DNA from: Muribaculaceae bacterium
Lineage (GTDB): Bacteria; Bacteroidota; Bacteroidia; Bacteroidales; Muribaculaceae
DNA: 64,000 nucleotides
Assembly (NCBI GenBank): GCA_017557625.1
Contig: JAFYYG010000052.1
Coordinates: forward strand, 21,954 to 85,953
Direction: 5' to 3'
Below, in pieces: positions 54,683 to 63,370 of the stretch; positions within the stretch are counted from its first letter, which is position 1; each line of letters opens with the position of its first letter. The notes beneath the pieces were generated by a model. The model was not told the origin of the DNA. It saw nothing but the letters and a program-made list of their open reading frames with translations, and made no database searches. A program made the translations under genes and the position numbers.

Positions 54683-55471
54683 ATGAAAGATATAAACCTG
54701 TTAAAATCGATTCTCGACCGTGAGGTGGCGAGGATTAATACCCCAGCTTTTGTCACCGCTGACCCGGTGCAATTCCCGCGAAGGTTCTCGTCGCTGCCCG
54801 ACATCGAGATTGTGGCGCTGCTCTCGGCGACCATCGCTTGGGGCAACAGAAAAATGATTTGCAACAACTGCGAAAAAATACTCAACATCATGGGCAATGA
54901 GCCAGCGCATTTTGTTCAGAGTAATGAATATGAGTCGTTGCCTGACGAGCTTAACATACATCGCACATTCTTTGCCCGAAACTTTAAGTATTTCCTGCGG
55001 GGACTCCAGCGAATCTACCACAGTTATGGCTCACTCAACGATTTTGCCAAGACGCACCATGTGGGAGAGAGCGAAGAGCCAGCATGGCGACTCGTTAGGC
55101 TGATGCAGCAGGAATTTGCGGCAGCCAACAGTGGAACTTACGACTCGCGATGTCTGCCCACTCACCTTGAAAACACCGCCCTCAAGCGCATCAATATGGC
55201 GTTGAGGTGGCTCGTGCGCAACGATGGCATTGTGGATCTTGGCGTGTGGGATGCCATCAAGCCGTCTCAGCTCTTTATCCCACTCGATGTGCATGTGGGC
55301 GACACTGCACGTCAGCTAGGAATGACCACCCGCCGTGCCAACGACAAAAAAACGGTGCTCGAAATCACTCAGCTATTGCGCCAAATGTGCCCCAATGACC
55401 CCATCATTTACGATTTTGCACTGTTTGGGTATTCGATGTATGGGGCTGGAGGGAGTAGTGAAAATGAATAA
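54683..55471 (+). CDS. TIGR02757 family protein (DUF2400)
   Basis: 262 aa. IEIVALLSATIAWGNRKMI, FFARNFKYFLRGLQRIY, LKRINMALRWLVRNDGIVDLGVW and FIPLDVHVGDTARQLGM match the conserved core of this Bacteroidota and epsilonproteobacterial family (a region with helix-hairpin-helix-like DNA-glycosylase resemblance: LDVH...). No experimental function is known to me. A soluble cytoplasmic protein by its composition. Confidence 0.85.
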   Translation: MKDINLLKSILDREVARINTPAFVTADPVQFPRRFSSLPDIEIVALLSATIAWGNRKMICNNCEKILNIMGNEPAHFVQSNEYESLPDELNIHRTFFARNFKYFLRGLQRIYHSYGSLNDFAKTHHVGESEEPAWRLVRLMQQEFAAANSGTYDSRCLPTHLENTALKRINMALRWLVRNDGIVDLGVWDAIKPSQLFIPLDVHVGDTARQLGMTTRRANDKKTVLEITQLLRQMCPNDPIIYDFALFGYSMYGAGGSSENE

Positions 55472-55533
55472 ACTTGAGAAACAAGGCAGATTTATCATCG
55501 AAGGATCTTTTTTCAAAAAAAATGAGAAAAATT

Positions 55534-55564
55534 TTTGTCGTTTGGATAATAATGTGTAGTTTTG
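55534..55564 (+). promoter_or_regulatory. promoter of the GYF_2 gene trio
   Basis: TTTG (55534-55537), 19-nt spacer, TAGTTTTG (55557-55564), ~45-nt leader. Confidence 0.65.
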
Positions 55565-55613
55565 TGAGATGAAAAAGAATAATCTTTAATTACTCATAAT
55601 AATATCAGTTACT

Positions 55614-56570
55614 ATGAAACAGTTTTTTATTTTCAAAGACAACCAGAATGTGGGTCCTATGACACCCGAACAGTTGGCACAATTTGGATTAACGCCAACA
55701 TCATTGGTATGGGCCGAAGGCATGGCCGAATGGCAGCAAGCAAGCCAAGTACCTGAGTTGATGCCTTTCTTAGGTCTTGCGCAACCCTTTGCTCCCGCCG
55801 AACCAGCTGCACCAGTACAACCCCAGCAACCTTATCAGCAACCTGTACAGCAGCAACCTTATCAGCAACCTGTACAGCAGCAACCCTATCAGCAACCTGT
55901 ACAACAGCAACCCTATCAGCAGCCTGTACAGCAGCAACCTTATCAGCAGCCTGTACAACAGCAGCCCTACCAGCAACCTGCACAACAGCAGCCCTATCAG
56001 CAACCCTATCAGCAACCCTACCAGCAACCATATCAGCAACCAAGCCAACCTGTCCAAAACCCGTTTGCCAATATGGACGCGCAGGGCATTTTCAAGATAG
56101 TATTATATCTTATTTTGGCATATACCGCTATTGCAGGTTTGATTAATTTCATTCATTCTTTCGATTTATTTAATATTCGCAAAGGAGCTGGTCCTGGACT
56201 TTCTCTCTTATTTGGTTCACTGACTGTTATGGGAATTTGTGGCATTATAATTTTGCGAATGGTTAAGAACGAACAATTTGGATTTCTTGCTTTAGGATTC
56301 TATGCTTTAACGTTCCTGTTTTCTATTGTCAACATGATAATTTTTGGTGCTGGGTCAAGTTTTGTCATGATGCTGATAGCTGGAATTCTTGGAATAGTTT
56401 GCACTCTGTTAGTTCTAGTTCCATTGGAAAAAATCAGCGATTTCAACAGTTACAAATCTATCCTTGCCGAAGCGACTCAGTTAGACTATATTTTGCTTGG
56501 TGTTTACGCAGTGCTTTTGTTGGCGTTCATCATTTTCACTAGCATATTCATAAAAAGTTTTAAACTTTAA
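55614..56570 (+). CDS. GYF_2 (DUF4339) membrane protein with long PYQQ repeat
   Basis: 318 aa. GYF_2 domain at ~4-50 (MKQFFIFKDNQNVGPMTPEQ, TSLVWAEGMAEWQQASQVPEL), which in eukaryotes binds proline-rich peptides. Next a Gln/Pro/Tyr repeat (~70-142): six near-identical 9-residue units QQQPYQQPV, then four PYQQ units, encoded by a 27-bp tandem repeat (about 55824-56043). Then four membrane segments (~160-315). First of three tandem paralogues. The proline-rich repeat could be a ligand for GYF domains of the neighbours. Function unknown. Confidence 0.8.
   Translation: MKQFFIFKDNQNVGPMTPEQLAQFGLTPTSLVWAEGMAEWQQASQVPELMPFLGLAQPFAPAEPAAPVQPQQPYQQPVQQQPYQQPVQQQPYQQPVQQQPYQQPVQQQPYQQPVQQQPYQQPAQQQPYQQPYQQPYQQPYQQPSQPVQNPFANMDAQGIFKIVLYLILAYTAIAGLINFIHSFDLFNIRKGAGPGLSLLFGSLTVMGICGIIILRMVKNEQFGFLALGFYALTFLFSIVNMIIFGAGSSFVMMLIAGILGIVCTLLVLVPLEKISDFNSYKSILAEATQLDYILLGVYAVLLLAFIIFTSIFIKSFKL
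55824..56043 (+). repeat. 27-bp coding tandem repeat in the first GYF_2 gene
   Basis: Units of CAGCAACCTTATCAGCAACC-TGTACAG differ only at third positions (CCT/CCC, CAA/CAG), so the protein repeat is held while DNA drifts; the last part shrinks to a 12-bp unit. Such arrays change copy number easily. Confidence 0.85.
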
Positions 56571-56599
56571 TAATAAGAGATATTGTTGTCTATTACTCA

Positions 56600-56642
56600 A
56601 GAGGGTATTTGCCATTTTGCTTTCAAGATGCTCATACCCTCT
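56600..56642 (+). terminator. hairpin between GYF_2 genes 1 and 2
   Basis: AGAGGGTAT (56600-56608) pairs exactly with ATACCCTCT (56634-56642); 25-nt loop, no T run. Possible attenuator or RNA-stability element. Confidence 0.5.
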
Positions 56643-56670
56643 GACTTAATAAATTATATGAGCAATAACT

Positions 56671-57495
56671 ATGAGACAATACTTTATTCTAAAGAACAAC
56701 AAGAATGTAGGGCCGATGCCGCCTGAGCAGCTGGTGCAATATGGGTTAGAACCCATCTCACTGGTATGGACCGAAGGAATGCCCGAATGGATGCCAGCAA
56801 ACCAGGTGCCCGAACTCGCAAAATATTTGGCCGCTCCAGCACCACCCATAGCGCAGCAGCCTTATCAGCAGGCTCAGCAAGCCCCTTATATGTGGGCATC
56901 TCAGCAACCGCATTCTTATCAGTCGCCTTCACAAGATCCTTATCAGCAACCAGGTGGCCCAGCACTACCTCATGTTGTCTCTAATATTACATCTCAGGGT
57001 GTTTTCAAGGTGCTGCTCTATCTCATACTTGTGTACACGTCCATTGCAGGCCTTATCAATTTCATTAAATCATTTGACTGTTTCGGAAAAGGTGGACACG
57101 GGCAAGTGTGGCCAGGACTCTTTCTGCTGTTCGGCGGAATGATGATTATGATAATCACTATAGCGATAATTATCAGAATGGCAAAGAAAGACAAATATGG
57201 GTTCCTGTCATTCGCTTTCTTTATACTCACATTCCTTTTTGCTTTGTTAGGCATGATTTTAATTAACACCCATTATCTGTTTATTCTATTGCTTGTTGGG
57301 GGAATACTTGGGTTTGTTTGCACAATGTTTGCGGTAATGCCAATTGATAAACTTGGTGACACCCAGAGCTTCAACAACATACTTGCCGAAGCAAAACCTG
57401 TTGATTTCGTATTATTAGGAATCTACTCTGCATTCTGGATAGCATTGGTAATTTTCGCCGCTGTGAGCAAAACACATATAAGCGCTTTTAAGTAA
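56671..57495 (+). CDS. GYF_2 (DUF4339) membrane protein, second of three
   Basis: 274 aa. GYF_2 at ~4-50 (MRQYFILKNNKNVGPMPPEQ, SLVWTEGMPEWMPANQVPEL), a shorter Pro/Gln/Tyr linker (QQPYQQAQQAPY ... SQDPYQQPGG), then four membrane segments. The TM part aligns with the first paralogue (GVFKVLLYLILVYTSIAGLINFIKSFDCF against GIFKIVLYLILAYTAIAGLINFIHSFDLF, compared piecewise). Same order, same strand. The repeat array has not expanded here. Confidence 0.8.
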   Translation: MRQYFILKNNKNVGPMPPEQLVQYGLEPISLVWTEGMPEWMPANQVPELAKYLAAPAPPIAQQPYQQAQQAPYMWASQQPHSYQSPSQDPYQQPGGPALPHVVSNITSQGVFKVLLYLILVYTSIAGLINFIKSFDCFGKGGHGQVWPGLFLLFGGMMIMIITIAIIIRMAKKDKYGFLSFAFFILTFLFALLGMILINTHYLFILLLVGGILGFVCTMFAVMPIDKLGDTQSFNNILAEAKPVDFVLLGIYSAFWIALVIFAAVSKTHISAFK

Positions 57496-57517
57496 CGACA
57501 TAAATAAATTATTTAAC

Positions 57518-57550
57518 AGATAGGTGCTTAATAATAAGGCACCTGTCTTT
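57518..57550 (+). terminator. hairpin between GYF_2 genes 2 and 3
   Basis: AGATAGGTGC (57518-57527) pairs with GCACCTGTCT (57539-57548) with one T-G pair, then TTT. The third GYF_2 gene begins 20 bp on, so it is either a terminator or an attenuator. Confidence 0.6.
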
Positions 57551-57568
57551 ATGACAAACTATCACGCA

Positions 57569-58444
57569 ATGAAACAGTATTATATCAGCAAGGGTGGTGA
57601 GGCTGTAGGACCAATGGCGCCTGAGATGCTGGGACAATATGGCTTGAAACCGTCATCGCTGGTTTGGTGCAAAGACATGAAGAACTGGCTTCCAGCAAGT
57701 CAGGTCCCTGAACTGGCACAGTATCTTGCGGCGGCAACTCCGCCACCAGCACCACTTCAACAGCAATACGACCCGCAGCAAACAAAGTCAATTCATCAGC
57801 CACAGCCCCAACCTCTGTCTTCTTCATCAACTGATGACGACCTCCAAACGACCACATCTCAAAAAATTTGTCGTGGATTCCTGTACTTCTTTGTTGTTTT
57901 GATTATGCTATTTGGTATAGGAATGTTCCTCGGTTCTCTTATAGTTTACTTGGGATATAACGTAAGCGATGATATACATTCATCAGTAAGCTCTTCTAAA
58001 ATTCACACATCCTTTGCTTTATTGCTGACAAGCACAATGCTGATCACTTTAATTAGCATAATCTCATTAGTAAGGTTGATTAAGGGGCATAGATATGGAT
58101 TTATCACTTTTGGACTGTTTTTTGTTTGCTCATTATACGTCTTGATAGCGAAATTCCGTGGAATATCCACAATTTTTTCAAAAGCAGTACGTCATTACGA
58201 TGACTTCCATGAAGTGAGAGATCTTTATGATACCATTGTAAACGGATTGGTGATATTTGGCTTGATAGGTTTAATCCTTTCCTTTTTTGCTGCCATTCCT
58301 GCCGAGAAACTTGTCTCTGGCAAGAGGTATAAAGCTCTTATTTCTGAGACTCCAACGTCTGACTGCATTATTATTGTATTGTTTTTTGCTACAATTATCC
58401 TCCTTCACATTTTTGCTCCAATCTTTGAATTTTTAATTAAATAA
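57569..58444 (+). CDS. GYF_2 (DUF4339) membrane protein, third of three
   Basis: About 291 aa. GYF_2 at ~3-50 (MKQYYISKGGEAVGPMAPEM, SLVWCKDMKNWLPASQVPEL), a linker rich in Gln, Pro and Ser, then four membrane segments, more diverged than in the other two (FLYFFVVLIMLFGIGMFLGS; IISLVRLIKGHRYGFITFG). The ATG at 57569 was chosen because two upstream in-frame starts fall in or before the hairpin. Function unknown. Confidence 0.78.
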   Translation: MKQYYISKGGEAVGPMAPEMLGQYGLKPSSLVWCKDMKNWLPASQVPELAQYLAAATPPPAPLQQQYDPQQTKSIHQPQPQPLSSSSTDDDLQTTTSQKICRGFLYFFVVLIMLFGIGMFLGSLIVYLGYNVSDDIHSSVSSSKIHTSFALLLTSTMLITLISIISLVRLIKGHRYGFITFGLFFVCSLYVLIAKFRGISTIFSKAVRHYDDFHEVRDLYDTIVNGLVIFGLIGLILSFFAAIPAEKLVSGKRYKALISETPTSDCIIIVLFFATIILLHIFAPIFEFLIK

Positions 58445-58468
58445 CTACGACAAAGCATTTACATAATT

Positions 58469-58505
58469 CAGGGACAATGCCAATCGACATTGTCCCTGAG
58501 CTTTT
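58469..58505. terminator. bidirectional terminator after the GYF_2 trio
   Basis: CAGGGACAATG (58469-58479) pairs exactly with CATTGTCCCTG (58488-58498), loop 8 nt, then AGCTTTTT on the plus strand. Confidence 0.8.
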
Positions 58506-58540
58506 TCATGACAGTTTTGAGTAATATGGGTATTACATCA

Positions 58541-59074
58541 TTACCGAGTGCTGCTCACTTCTGTGATTTTGTAAGCACCATCACTGCCTTCAACCTTGAG
58601 GTAGGTGTTGAAGCCGTCGGCTCCGCACACTTCAAACCAATTCCCATCCAAACGATTGATGATGAAATGGTCAGGGGTGATTCCCGCTGAGTCGTCATTG
58701 CGTCCAGTTACAACACTCCAGTCGTAGCCTCCATCGGCATTTGCGAGCTTACTGAGAGCAGCCTTAGAGAATTTGATTTTCACGTAGGGTAAATAGGCCT
58801 CATTATAGATGTTTCCATTAAAAACATACTGACCGTAGAAGTCAGCAATGAAAGCCTTCTCGAGGTCGGCAACGTCACCATTGGCTAAGCGAGTAGCATC
58901 ATCAGCGGTGTACATGCCTTGGTCAACCTTCATGTTCTGGTTGTTGCTTTTGATAGTTTTGGAGGTCTGGGCTTGATGCTTTTTGCCCTTTCCCTTTCTC
59001 ACTTTGGCACTGGCATCAACGGCGGTGCCCATGATTAATGCCACGATAGCAGCAATAAATAAAAACTTCTTCAT
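58541..59074 (-). CDS. small exported protein, DUF3828-like
   Basis: 177 aa. Signal peptide MKKFLFIAAIVALIMGTAVDASA, a basic stretch (KVRKGKGKKHQ), then a small alpha/beta domain: VADLEKAFIADFYGQYVFNG, YVKIKFSKAALSKLANADGG and GITPDHFIINRLDGNWFEVC. The order (helix with F-Y, LSxxxL, D-P/D-x-F, then strands) resembles DUF3828, but the match is by eye and modest. Lies last in a minus-strand series; single gene with a shared terminator. Function unknown. Confidence 0.55.
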   Translation of the reverse strand: MKKFLFIAAIVALIMGTAVDASAKVRKGKGKKHQAQTSKTIKSNNQNMKVDQGMYTADDATRLANGDVADLEKAFIADFYGQYVFNGNIYNEAYLPYVKIKFSKAALSKLANADGGYDWSVVTGRNDDSAGITPDHFIINRLDGNWFEVCGADGFNTYLKVEGSDGAYKITEVSSTR

Positions 59075-59179
59075 AGTAAAAAACGTTTTTGATAGTAAAA
59101 AATCTGTTTATAAATATTTGACCGATAAAATTATGCAAAGTTTAATCTCGTCACTGTCTTCGATAAATGAAAAACGAAC

Positions 59180-60160
59180 TCACAACACAAACCACAAGCT
59201 CGTATCATAGCGTGGTAAGGCATAGACCTGAATGGCTTTGCTTCGCGAGTCAGGAGAGTTGCTGCCGTCGCCCACGCTCACGCCTCGTGCCTCGAGAGCG
59301 GCTGTCACCGTGCCCAGAGCTTTCTCGGGAGTGTTGTTGTCGTTGCTCAAGTGACACAGAAACACCCACTTCAACCCCTCGTGATAGTTGCTGGCAACAT
59401 ACTGTGCTGCCACAGCGTTGTCGAGGTGTCCCAAATTTCCCCTCACGCGCGCTTTGAGATACTCGGGATATCGTCCGCTGTCAAGCATCTGACGGTCATA
59501 GTTGCTCTCAATCATCAGGAAATTGGCCTGACTCATGTAAAAGCTTGCCCGCTCAGTGATCATGCCCATATCAGTGGCTACGACAAAGGTGTTGTCGCCC
59601 ACTTCTATGCTGAACCCCATGTTGTCGATAGCGTCGTGCGACGTCTCAAAGGCAGTGAACTTCATGCCTGCAAGAAAGAACGGAATCTCCTTGAAGATGC
59701 TCACCTGGTAGTCCTTGATGCGACTCGACACGTTATGGTGGCGAAGCAATCCTCTCATGAGGCGTGGAGTGCAATATATGCGCAGATGCTTGTTTTCGCG
59801 CACTATCTTGTAGGCATAGCGTATGTGGTCGGCATGGTCGTGAGTGAGCAATATGCCTTTCACCTTACTGATGCTGATGCCGTTGGCATTGAGGTCACGA
59901 TACACATGCACAGGATCAACGCCCGCATCAATCAGCACTCCTCCGTTCTCAGTACCCAGAAACGCGCAGTTTCCACTGCTTCCGCTTCCGAAACTCACAA
60001 AGTGCAACCCGCTCCATTGCTTCCCGTCGTCAAACGGCAAAGCGCGTTGCTCGGTTTGTGAGTCATCATTGTCAAAATCATTGTCGTCGATGGCAAACTT
60101 ATCTATCCATCGACTATCGCCAAGCCTCCGCTGGCGATACTTATCATTATTTTTACTCAT
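59180..60160 (-). CDS. MBL-fold metallo-hydrolase, YycJ/WalJ-like
   Basis: 326 aa. After a ~48-residue acidic N-terminal tail (NDFDNDDSQTEQ) the beta-lactamase-like fold starts with FVSFGSGSSGNCAFLG and GVLIDAG. Metal motif LLTHDHADHIRY (~104-115), then AFETSHDAIDNMGF, VVATDMGMIT and LIESNYDRQML. SGSSGN and the two-metal motif are typical of YycJ (WalJ) 5'-exonuclease-like enzymes, which act in DNA repair or cell-wall control in Firmicutes. The long acidic tail is not usual. 98 bp after the RsmI-like gene. Confidence 0.85.
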   Translation of the reverse strand: MSKNNDKYRQRRLGDSRWIDKFAIDDNDFDNDDSQTEQRALPFDDGKQWSGLHFVSFGSGSSGNCAFLGTENGGVLIDAGVDPVHVYRDLNANGISISKVKGILLTHDHADHIRYAYKIVRENKHLRIYCTPRLMRGLLRHHNVSSRIKDYQVSIFKEIPFFLAGMKFTAFETSHDAIDNMGFSIEVGDNTFVVATDMGMITERASFYMSQANFLMIESNYDRQMLDSGRYPEYLKARVRGNLGHLDNAVAAQYVASNYHEGLKWVFLCHLSNDNNTPEKALGTVTAALEARGVSVGDGSNSPDSRSKAIQVYALPRYDTSLWFVL

Positions 60161-60169
60161 TTTTCAGTT

Positions 60170-60245
60170 AACAGAGATTAAGAGGTAGAGTAGTGAAATA
60201 GTAGAATAGTAAAGTAGTTCCCTAATCTCTAATTCTTTATCTCTA
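60170..60245. repeat. AGTAGAATAGTAAAGTAG spacer with inverted arms
   Basis: AGAGATTA near 60174-60181 is complemented by TAATCTCT near 60224-60231. Between them are repeats of TAGTGAAATAGTAGAATAG. Another inverted-arm spacer, between two minus-strand genes. Confidence 0.5.
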
Positions 60246-60258
60246 ATCAAAAGCGCTC

Positions 60259-60966
60259 TCACTTGTAAAGCAAAAAGATCGTCGGCACCTTGTTAAGGTC
60301 GGGCAGCTGCTTGAGCCACTGTTTCACGCCTTGAGTGATGATTTTCTCGCCTGGACCAGTGATGTCGGTGGCTATGCACAGCTTGATGTGTGGCGGCATA
60401 GCTTTGCAAATCTCGGCGACGAGGGCATTGTTGCGGTAAGGCGTCTCGATGAAAATCTGAGTCTGGTCCTCGCGCATGATGCGATGCTCCATGTCCTTCA
60501 ACTTGCGGGTGCGCTGCGACGCGTCGATGGGCAGGTAGCCCAAGAAAGCGAAGCTCTGGCCGTTAAACCCCGAGCCCATGAGCCCCATCAAGATGCTTGA
60601 CGGTCCCACTAGCGGCTTTACCTTTAGGCCTCGGCTTTGCGCTATCGCCACAACGTCGGCTCCAGGGTCGGCGATGGCAGGGCATCCCGCCTCGCTGATG
60701 ACTCCCATTGGTTCGCCACCCATGAGCGGGGCGAGCATCGCTGGGATATCCTCGGGCTTAGTGTGACGGTTGAGCTCATAGAAGGTGAGCGTGTCAATGT
60801 CGATGCTGCGGTCGCACTTCTTGAGGAAACGCCTTGCCGAGCGCACGTTCTCCACGATGAAATGCTTGATTTCTCTAACAATCTGAATGTTGTGCTGTGG
60901 CAACACCATCTCAAGCTCAACGTCGCTGAGCTGCACAGGAATCAGATATAGAGCAACCTCGGTCAT
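60259..60966 (-). CDS. SAM-dependent methyltransferase, RsmI-like tetrapyrrole-methylase fold
   Basis: 235 aa. TP-methylase fold: MTEVALYLIPVQLSD, GVISEAGCPAIADPGADVVAIAQ (~88-110), LVGPSSILMGLMGSGFNGQSFAFLGYLP and QIFIETPYRNNALVAEI. It belongs to the RsmI group (16S rRNA C1402 2'-O-methyl) but is shorter than E. coli RsmI (286 aa) and differs at the N terminus. Bacteroidota often carry two such genes, so this may be the divergent one with another target. 31 bp after the M6 protease stop. Confidence 0.82.
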   Translation of the reverse strand: MTEVALYLIPVQLSDVELEMVLPQHNIQIVREIKHFIVENVRSARRFLKKCDRSIDIDTLTFYELNRHTKPEDIPAMLAPLMGGEPMGVISEAGCPAIADPGADVVAIAQSRGLKVKPLVGPSSILMGLMGSGFNGQSFAFLGYLPIDASQRTRKLKDMEHRIMREDQTQIFIETPYRNNALVAEICKAMPPHIKLCIATDITGPGEKIITQGVKQWLKQLPDLNKVPTIFLLYK

Positions 60967-60997
60967 GGCTTGTCACCATACCATCCCTAAACGATTT

Positions 60998-63238
60998 CTA
61001 CTTCAAACCACCCAACAGGATGTTGTAAACAGAAGTGACATCTGAGCTGGTGATATGGCCGTCACCATCCTGGTCAGCATATATCGCGCCACTCCAGTCA
61101 TCGCTGAGAAGGATGTTGTAGAGCAATGTTACATCGGTAGCAGTAACCTCGCCGTCACCGTTAACATCGCCAGGAATTACAACCACAGGGCTGAGCGCGC
61201 CATTATGGTAGATAGTGAAGTCATCGAGATATCCGGCAAGTGATGTGGAACCAGTAGTGCAAGCCACGCGATAACGTGCAGGAACTTGAACGTTGATGGG
61301 ATAGTAGAGGGTGGTCTTTGTGTTAAGTCCGGCAACCACTGTGGTGTTACCTATCACATTGGGCTGAGCAACCCAAGTCTGTCCCTGGTCAGTTGACATT
61401 AAAAGCTGCAAGTTGACGTTAATGTTGGTTGGGTTATAGAAGTCGAAAGTCACCATGTAGGTGTCGTAAGCCACATCGCTGGTCATGGTGGCAGTGCTCG
61501 GCTTCTTCATGGCTATTGCCTTTGCACCATTGCACAACGTGTTATCGGTGGGAGAGGCGGGGAAACACTTGGCGAGAGTCCATGTAGCTAATGACCCCTC
61601 GTCGGATATACTTGAGTTATTCGACGTTTTAGGAGTCATAGGTTCAAAGTCCTCGACTGCAGTTACAAATGTGTTGTCTAACTTAACAGAGAACTTCACC
61701 ACATCTCCCTCCTCACGAATGTTGTAAAGGTTGTATTGGTTGCGCTTGTTGCCCCATGCCATCAAGTTGGCTTTGGTGTCGTTAGTTACCATCATGACAC
61801 CACGAGTACCAGGGAATGGGTCGGTGGGCGATTGCTGTGATGAAGAGCCGCCGGCACGCAGCAGTTCATAATAGAGGCGTGTGGCATTGCCGTTAGGAGC
61901 ATTGCTGTTCCACACACTGGTACTGGTAGAGTCCATACGTGCAATTATCATGCCGTGACCAGGAGCGTATGCGTCCCACTTGGTAGAGGTCTGGCGATTA
62001 TCAATGAGGAAAATTTCCTTATTAGTTGGCGTCTTGAGGATGTAGCCATCACCAGTGGTGCAAATTGGATTGAGGCTATAATCGCCCTCGGCGTTGATGA
62101 CCTGAACATTGGCGAAGCCTAATGAATAACGGTCGTAGAGGCTGTAGGCCACGGGAGTGCGGGCGTTATTCTGATAGTTGCCGCCTGCCATCAAGTCCCA
62201 CTCACCTGGGTGCTGTGCCTCACCACCTGTGGAACTGTTATTGTCTTCATCAGTGTCATAAAGGTCGGGCAAGCCAAGCACATGGCTGAACTCGTGACAG
62301 ATGGTGCCTATGCCGTCAAAAATTCCGCTACTTTTGCCATAGATATACTCGGCCGAGCAGGCATAGTCGCGTATGTACTTGCCGTCGTATTTTGTGTAAG
62401 TATAAAAAGAAGAGCGGTGGGGCCAAATGTGATTAGGGCTACTGGGATCACTGCTTGAAGGCGTGTCGGCATAGATGAAATAAATGAGGTCAACAATACC
62501 GTTGTTGTCAAGGTCATACTGGCTGAAATCCACTGTCGGGTTGGCTTTCTGCACTGCATTTAAAAATATGTTGTAAGCATATTGGTTGCCTTGGTTAACA
62601 TTATAGTTTACTTCAAAAGGACCAACCACGTCGAACTGTGGCGTGAAGATGCCATTACTGTTGTCGTGGAAATAGTCGCGCACACTGCCAGTGCAATTGC
62701 CGTAGGGGTTGGATGTGCCGTCCTCGTTGGTGTAGCCACTGTAGTTCTCCTGGTTGATCATATTGGTGTAGAAGTCAACCACATCGCTGCGAGTGAAATG
62801 CGAGTCCTTAAACTCAACAAGAATAACCAGTCCGTGGAAGTTGTTGTAATTGATAGTATTAAGATGAGGCAGCGCGTCGCGCTGAGCACGGGCGCGGATG
62901 CCAGCAGCAATCTCACGATCTGAGCGCAGGTTCTTGCCGGTGGCTTGTAACCAGGCGTTGTCGCTTGACGAACGCATCTCGGCATCGCGGGCAATCAGTT
63001 TGCTTGCTACCACCTCGTCGTTGACGAGCGTGCCGTAGGCATAGAAACCCTGCTCGTTCTTGACGATGGTGTAGCCATCAGCAGTAGTCATGTAATGATA
63101 GAACTCATCTCCCTTAATCATCACGGAGAGTTCCTCGCCATTGGGCTGGGTCACCTTCTGTGGTGTGGGAATGGCAGGCACCGCACTTGCCACCAGGCAA
63201 GCCAATGCACAGAAAACTGTAATAAAAAATTTCTTCAT
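60998..63238 (-). CDS. secreted M6 family metalloprotease with C-terminal dockerin-like domain
   Basis: 746 aa. Signal peptide cut near ASAVPA; an N-terminal prodomain (LSVMIKGDEFYHYMTTADGY). M6 (immune-inhibitor-A-like) catalytic part with LVILVEFKD, GSVRDYFHDNSNG and the zinc motif CHEFSHVLGLPDLYD (HEFSH ~314-318). A beta-sandwich at ~560-685 (TYMVTFDFYNP...AGYLDDFTIYH). The last ~55 residues are a type I dockerin-like pair of calcium loops: GDVNGDGEVTATDVTLLYNI and DQDGDGHITSSDVTSVYNIL. No T9SS tail is present, so the dockerin may serve as attachment module. No cohesin gene is in the window. Confidence 0.9.
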   Translation of the reverse strand: MKKFFITVFCALACLVASAVPAIPTPQKVTQPNGEELSVMIKGDEFYHYMTTADGYTIVKNEQGFYAYGTLVNDEVVASKLIARDAEMRSSSDNAWLQATGKNLRSDREIAAGIRARAQRDALPHLNTINYNNFHGLVILVEFKDSHFTRSDVVDFYTNMINQENYSGYTNEDGTSNPYGNCTGSVRDYFHDNSNGIFTPQFDVVGPFEVNYNVNQGNQYAYNIFLNAVQKANPTVDFSQYDLDNNGIVDLIYFIYADTPSSSDPSSPNHIWPHRSSFYTYTKYDGKYIRDYACSAEYIYGKSSGIFDGIGTICHEFSHVLGLPDLYDTDEDNNSSTGGEAQHPGEWDLMAGGNYQNNARTPVAYSLYDRYSLGFANVQVINAEGDYSLNPICTTGDGYILKTPTNKEIFLIDNRQTSTKWDAYAPGHGMIIARMDSTSTSVWNSNAPNGNATRLYYELLRAGGSSSQQSPTDPFPGTRGVMMVTNDTKANLMAWGNKRNQYNLYNIREEGDVVKFSVKLDNTFVTAVEDFEPMTPKTSNNSSISDEGSLATWTLAKCFPASPTDNTLCNGAKAIAMKKPSTATMTSDVAYDTYMVTFDFYNPTNINVNLQLLMSTDQGQTWVAQPNVIGNTTVVAGLNTKTTLYYPINVQVPARYRVACTTGSTSLAGYLDDFTIYHNGALSPVVVIPGDVNGDGEVTATDVTLLYNILLSDDWSGAIYADQDGDGHITSSDVTSVYNILLGGLK

Positions 63239-63370
63239 TGTAATGGTATTTTTTGTTTATAATTTTTCATTGGTGAAAGTAAAGTGCAAATTTCGTAATA
63301 TTTTTTCAAAATAGCAACAAGTAATACCACTTTTTCAACATTCAAAATAAAAATATGCATTTCTGTAGAG
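63239..63370. other. AT-rich region upstream of the M6 protease
   Basis: No gene. The minus strand has GAAATTTG (63289-63296 region), two bases from a -7 box, so the promoter is not certain. Confidence 0.25.

Noticed and set aside
55657-56057. Repeat-rich antisense frames over the PYQQ array (RVADRVA / LLIGLLL patterns)
   Set aside because: They arise only from reading the 27-bp coding repeat backwards; the sense frame has the GYF_2 domain and TM segments.
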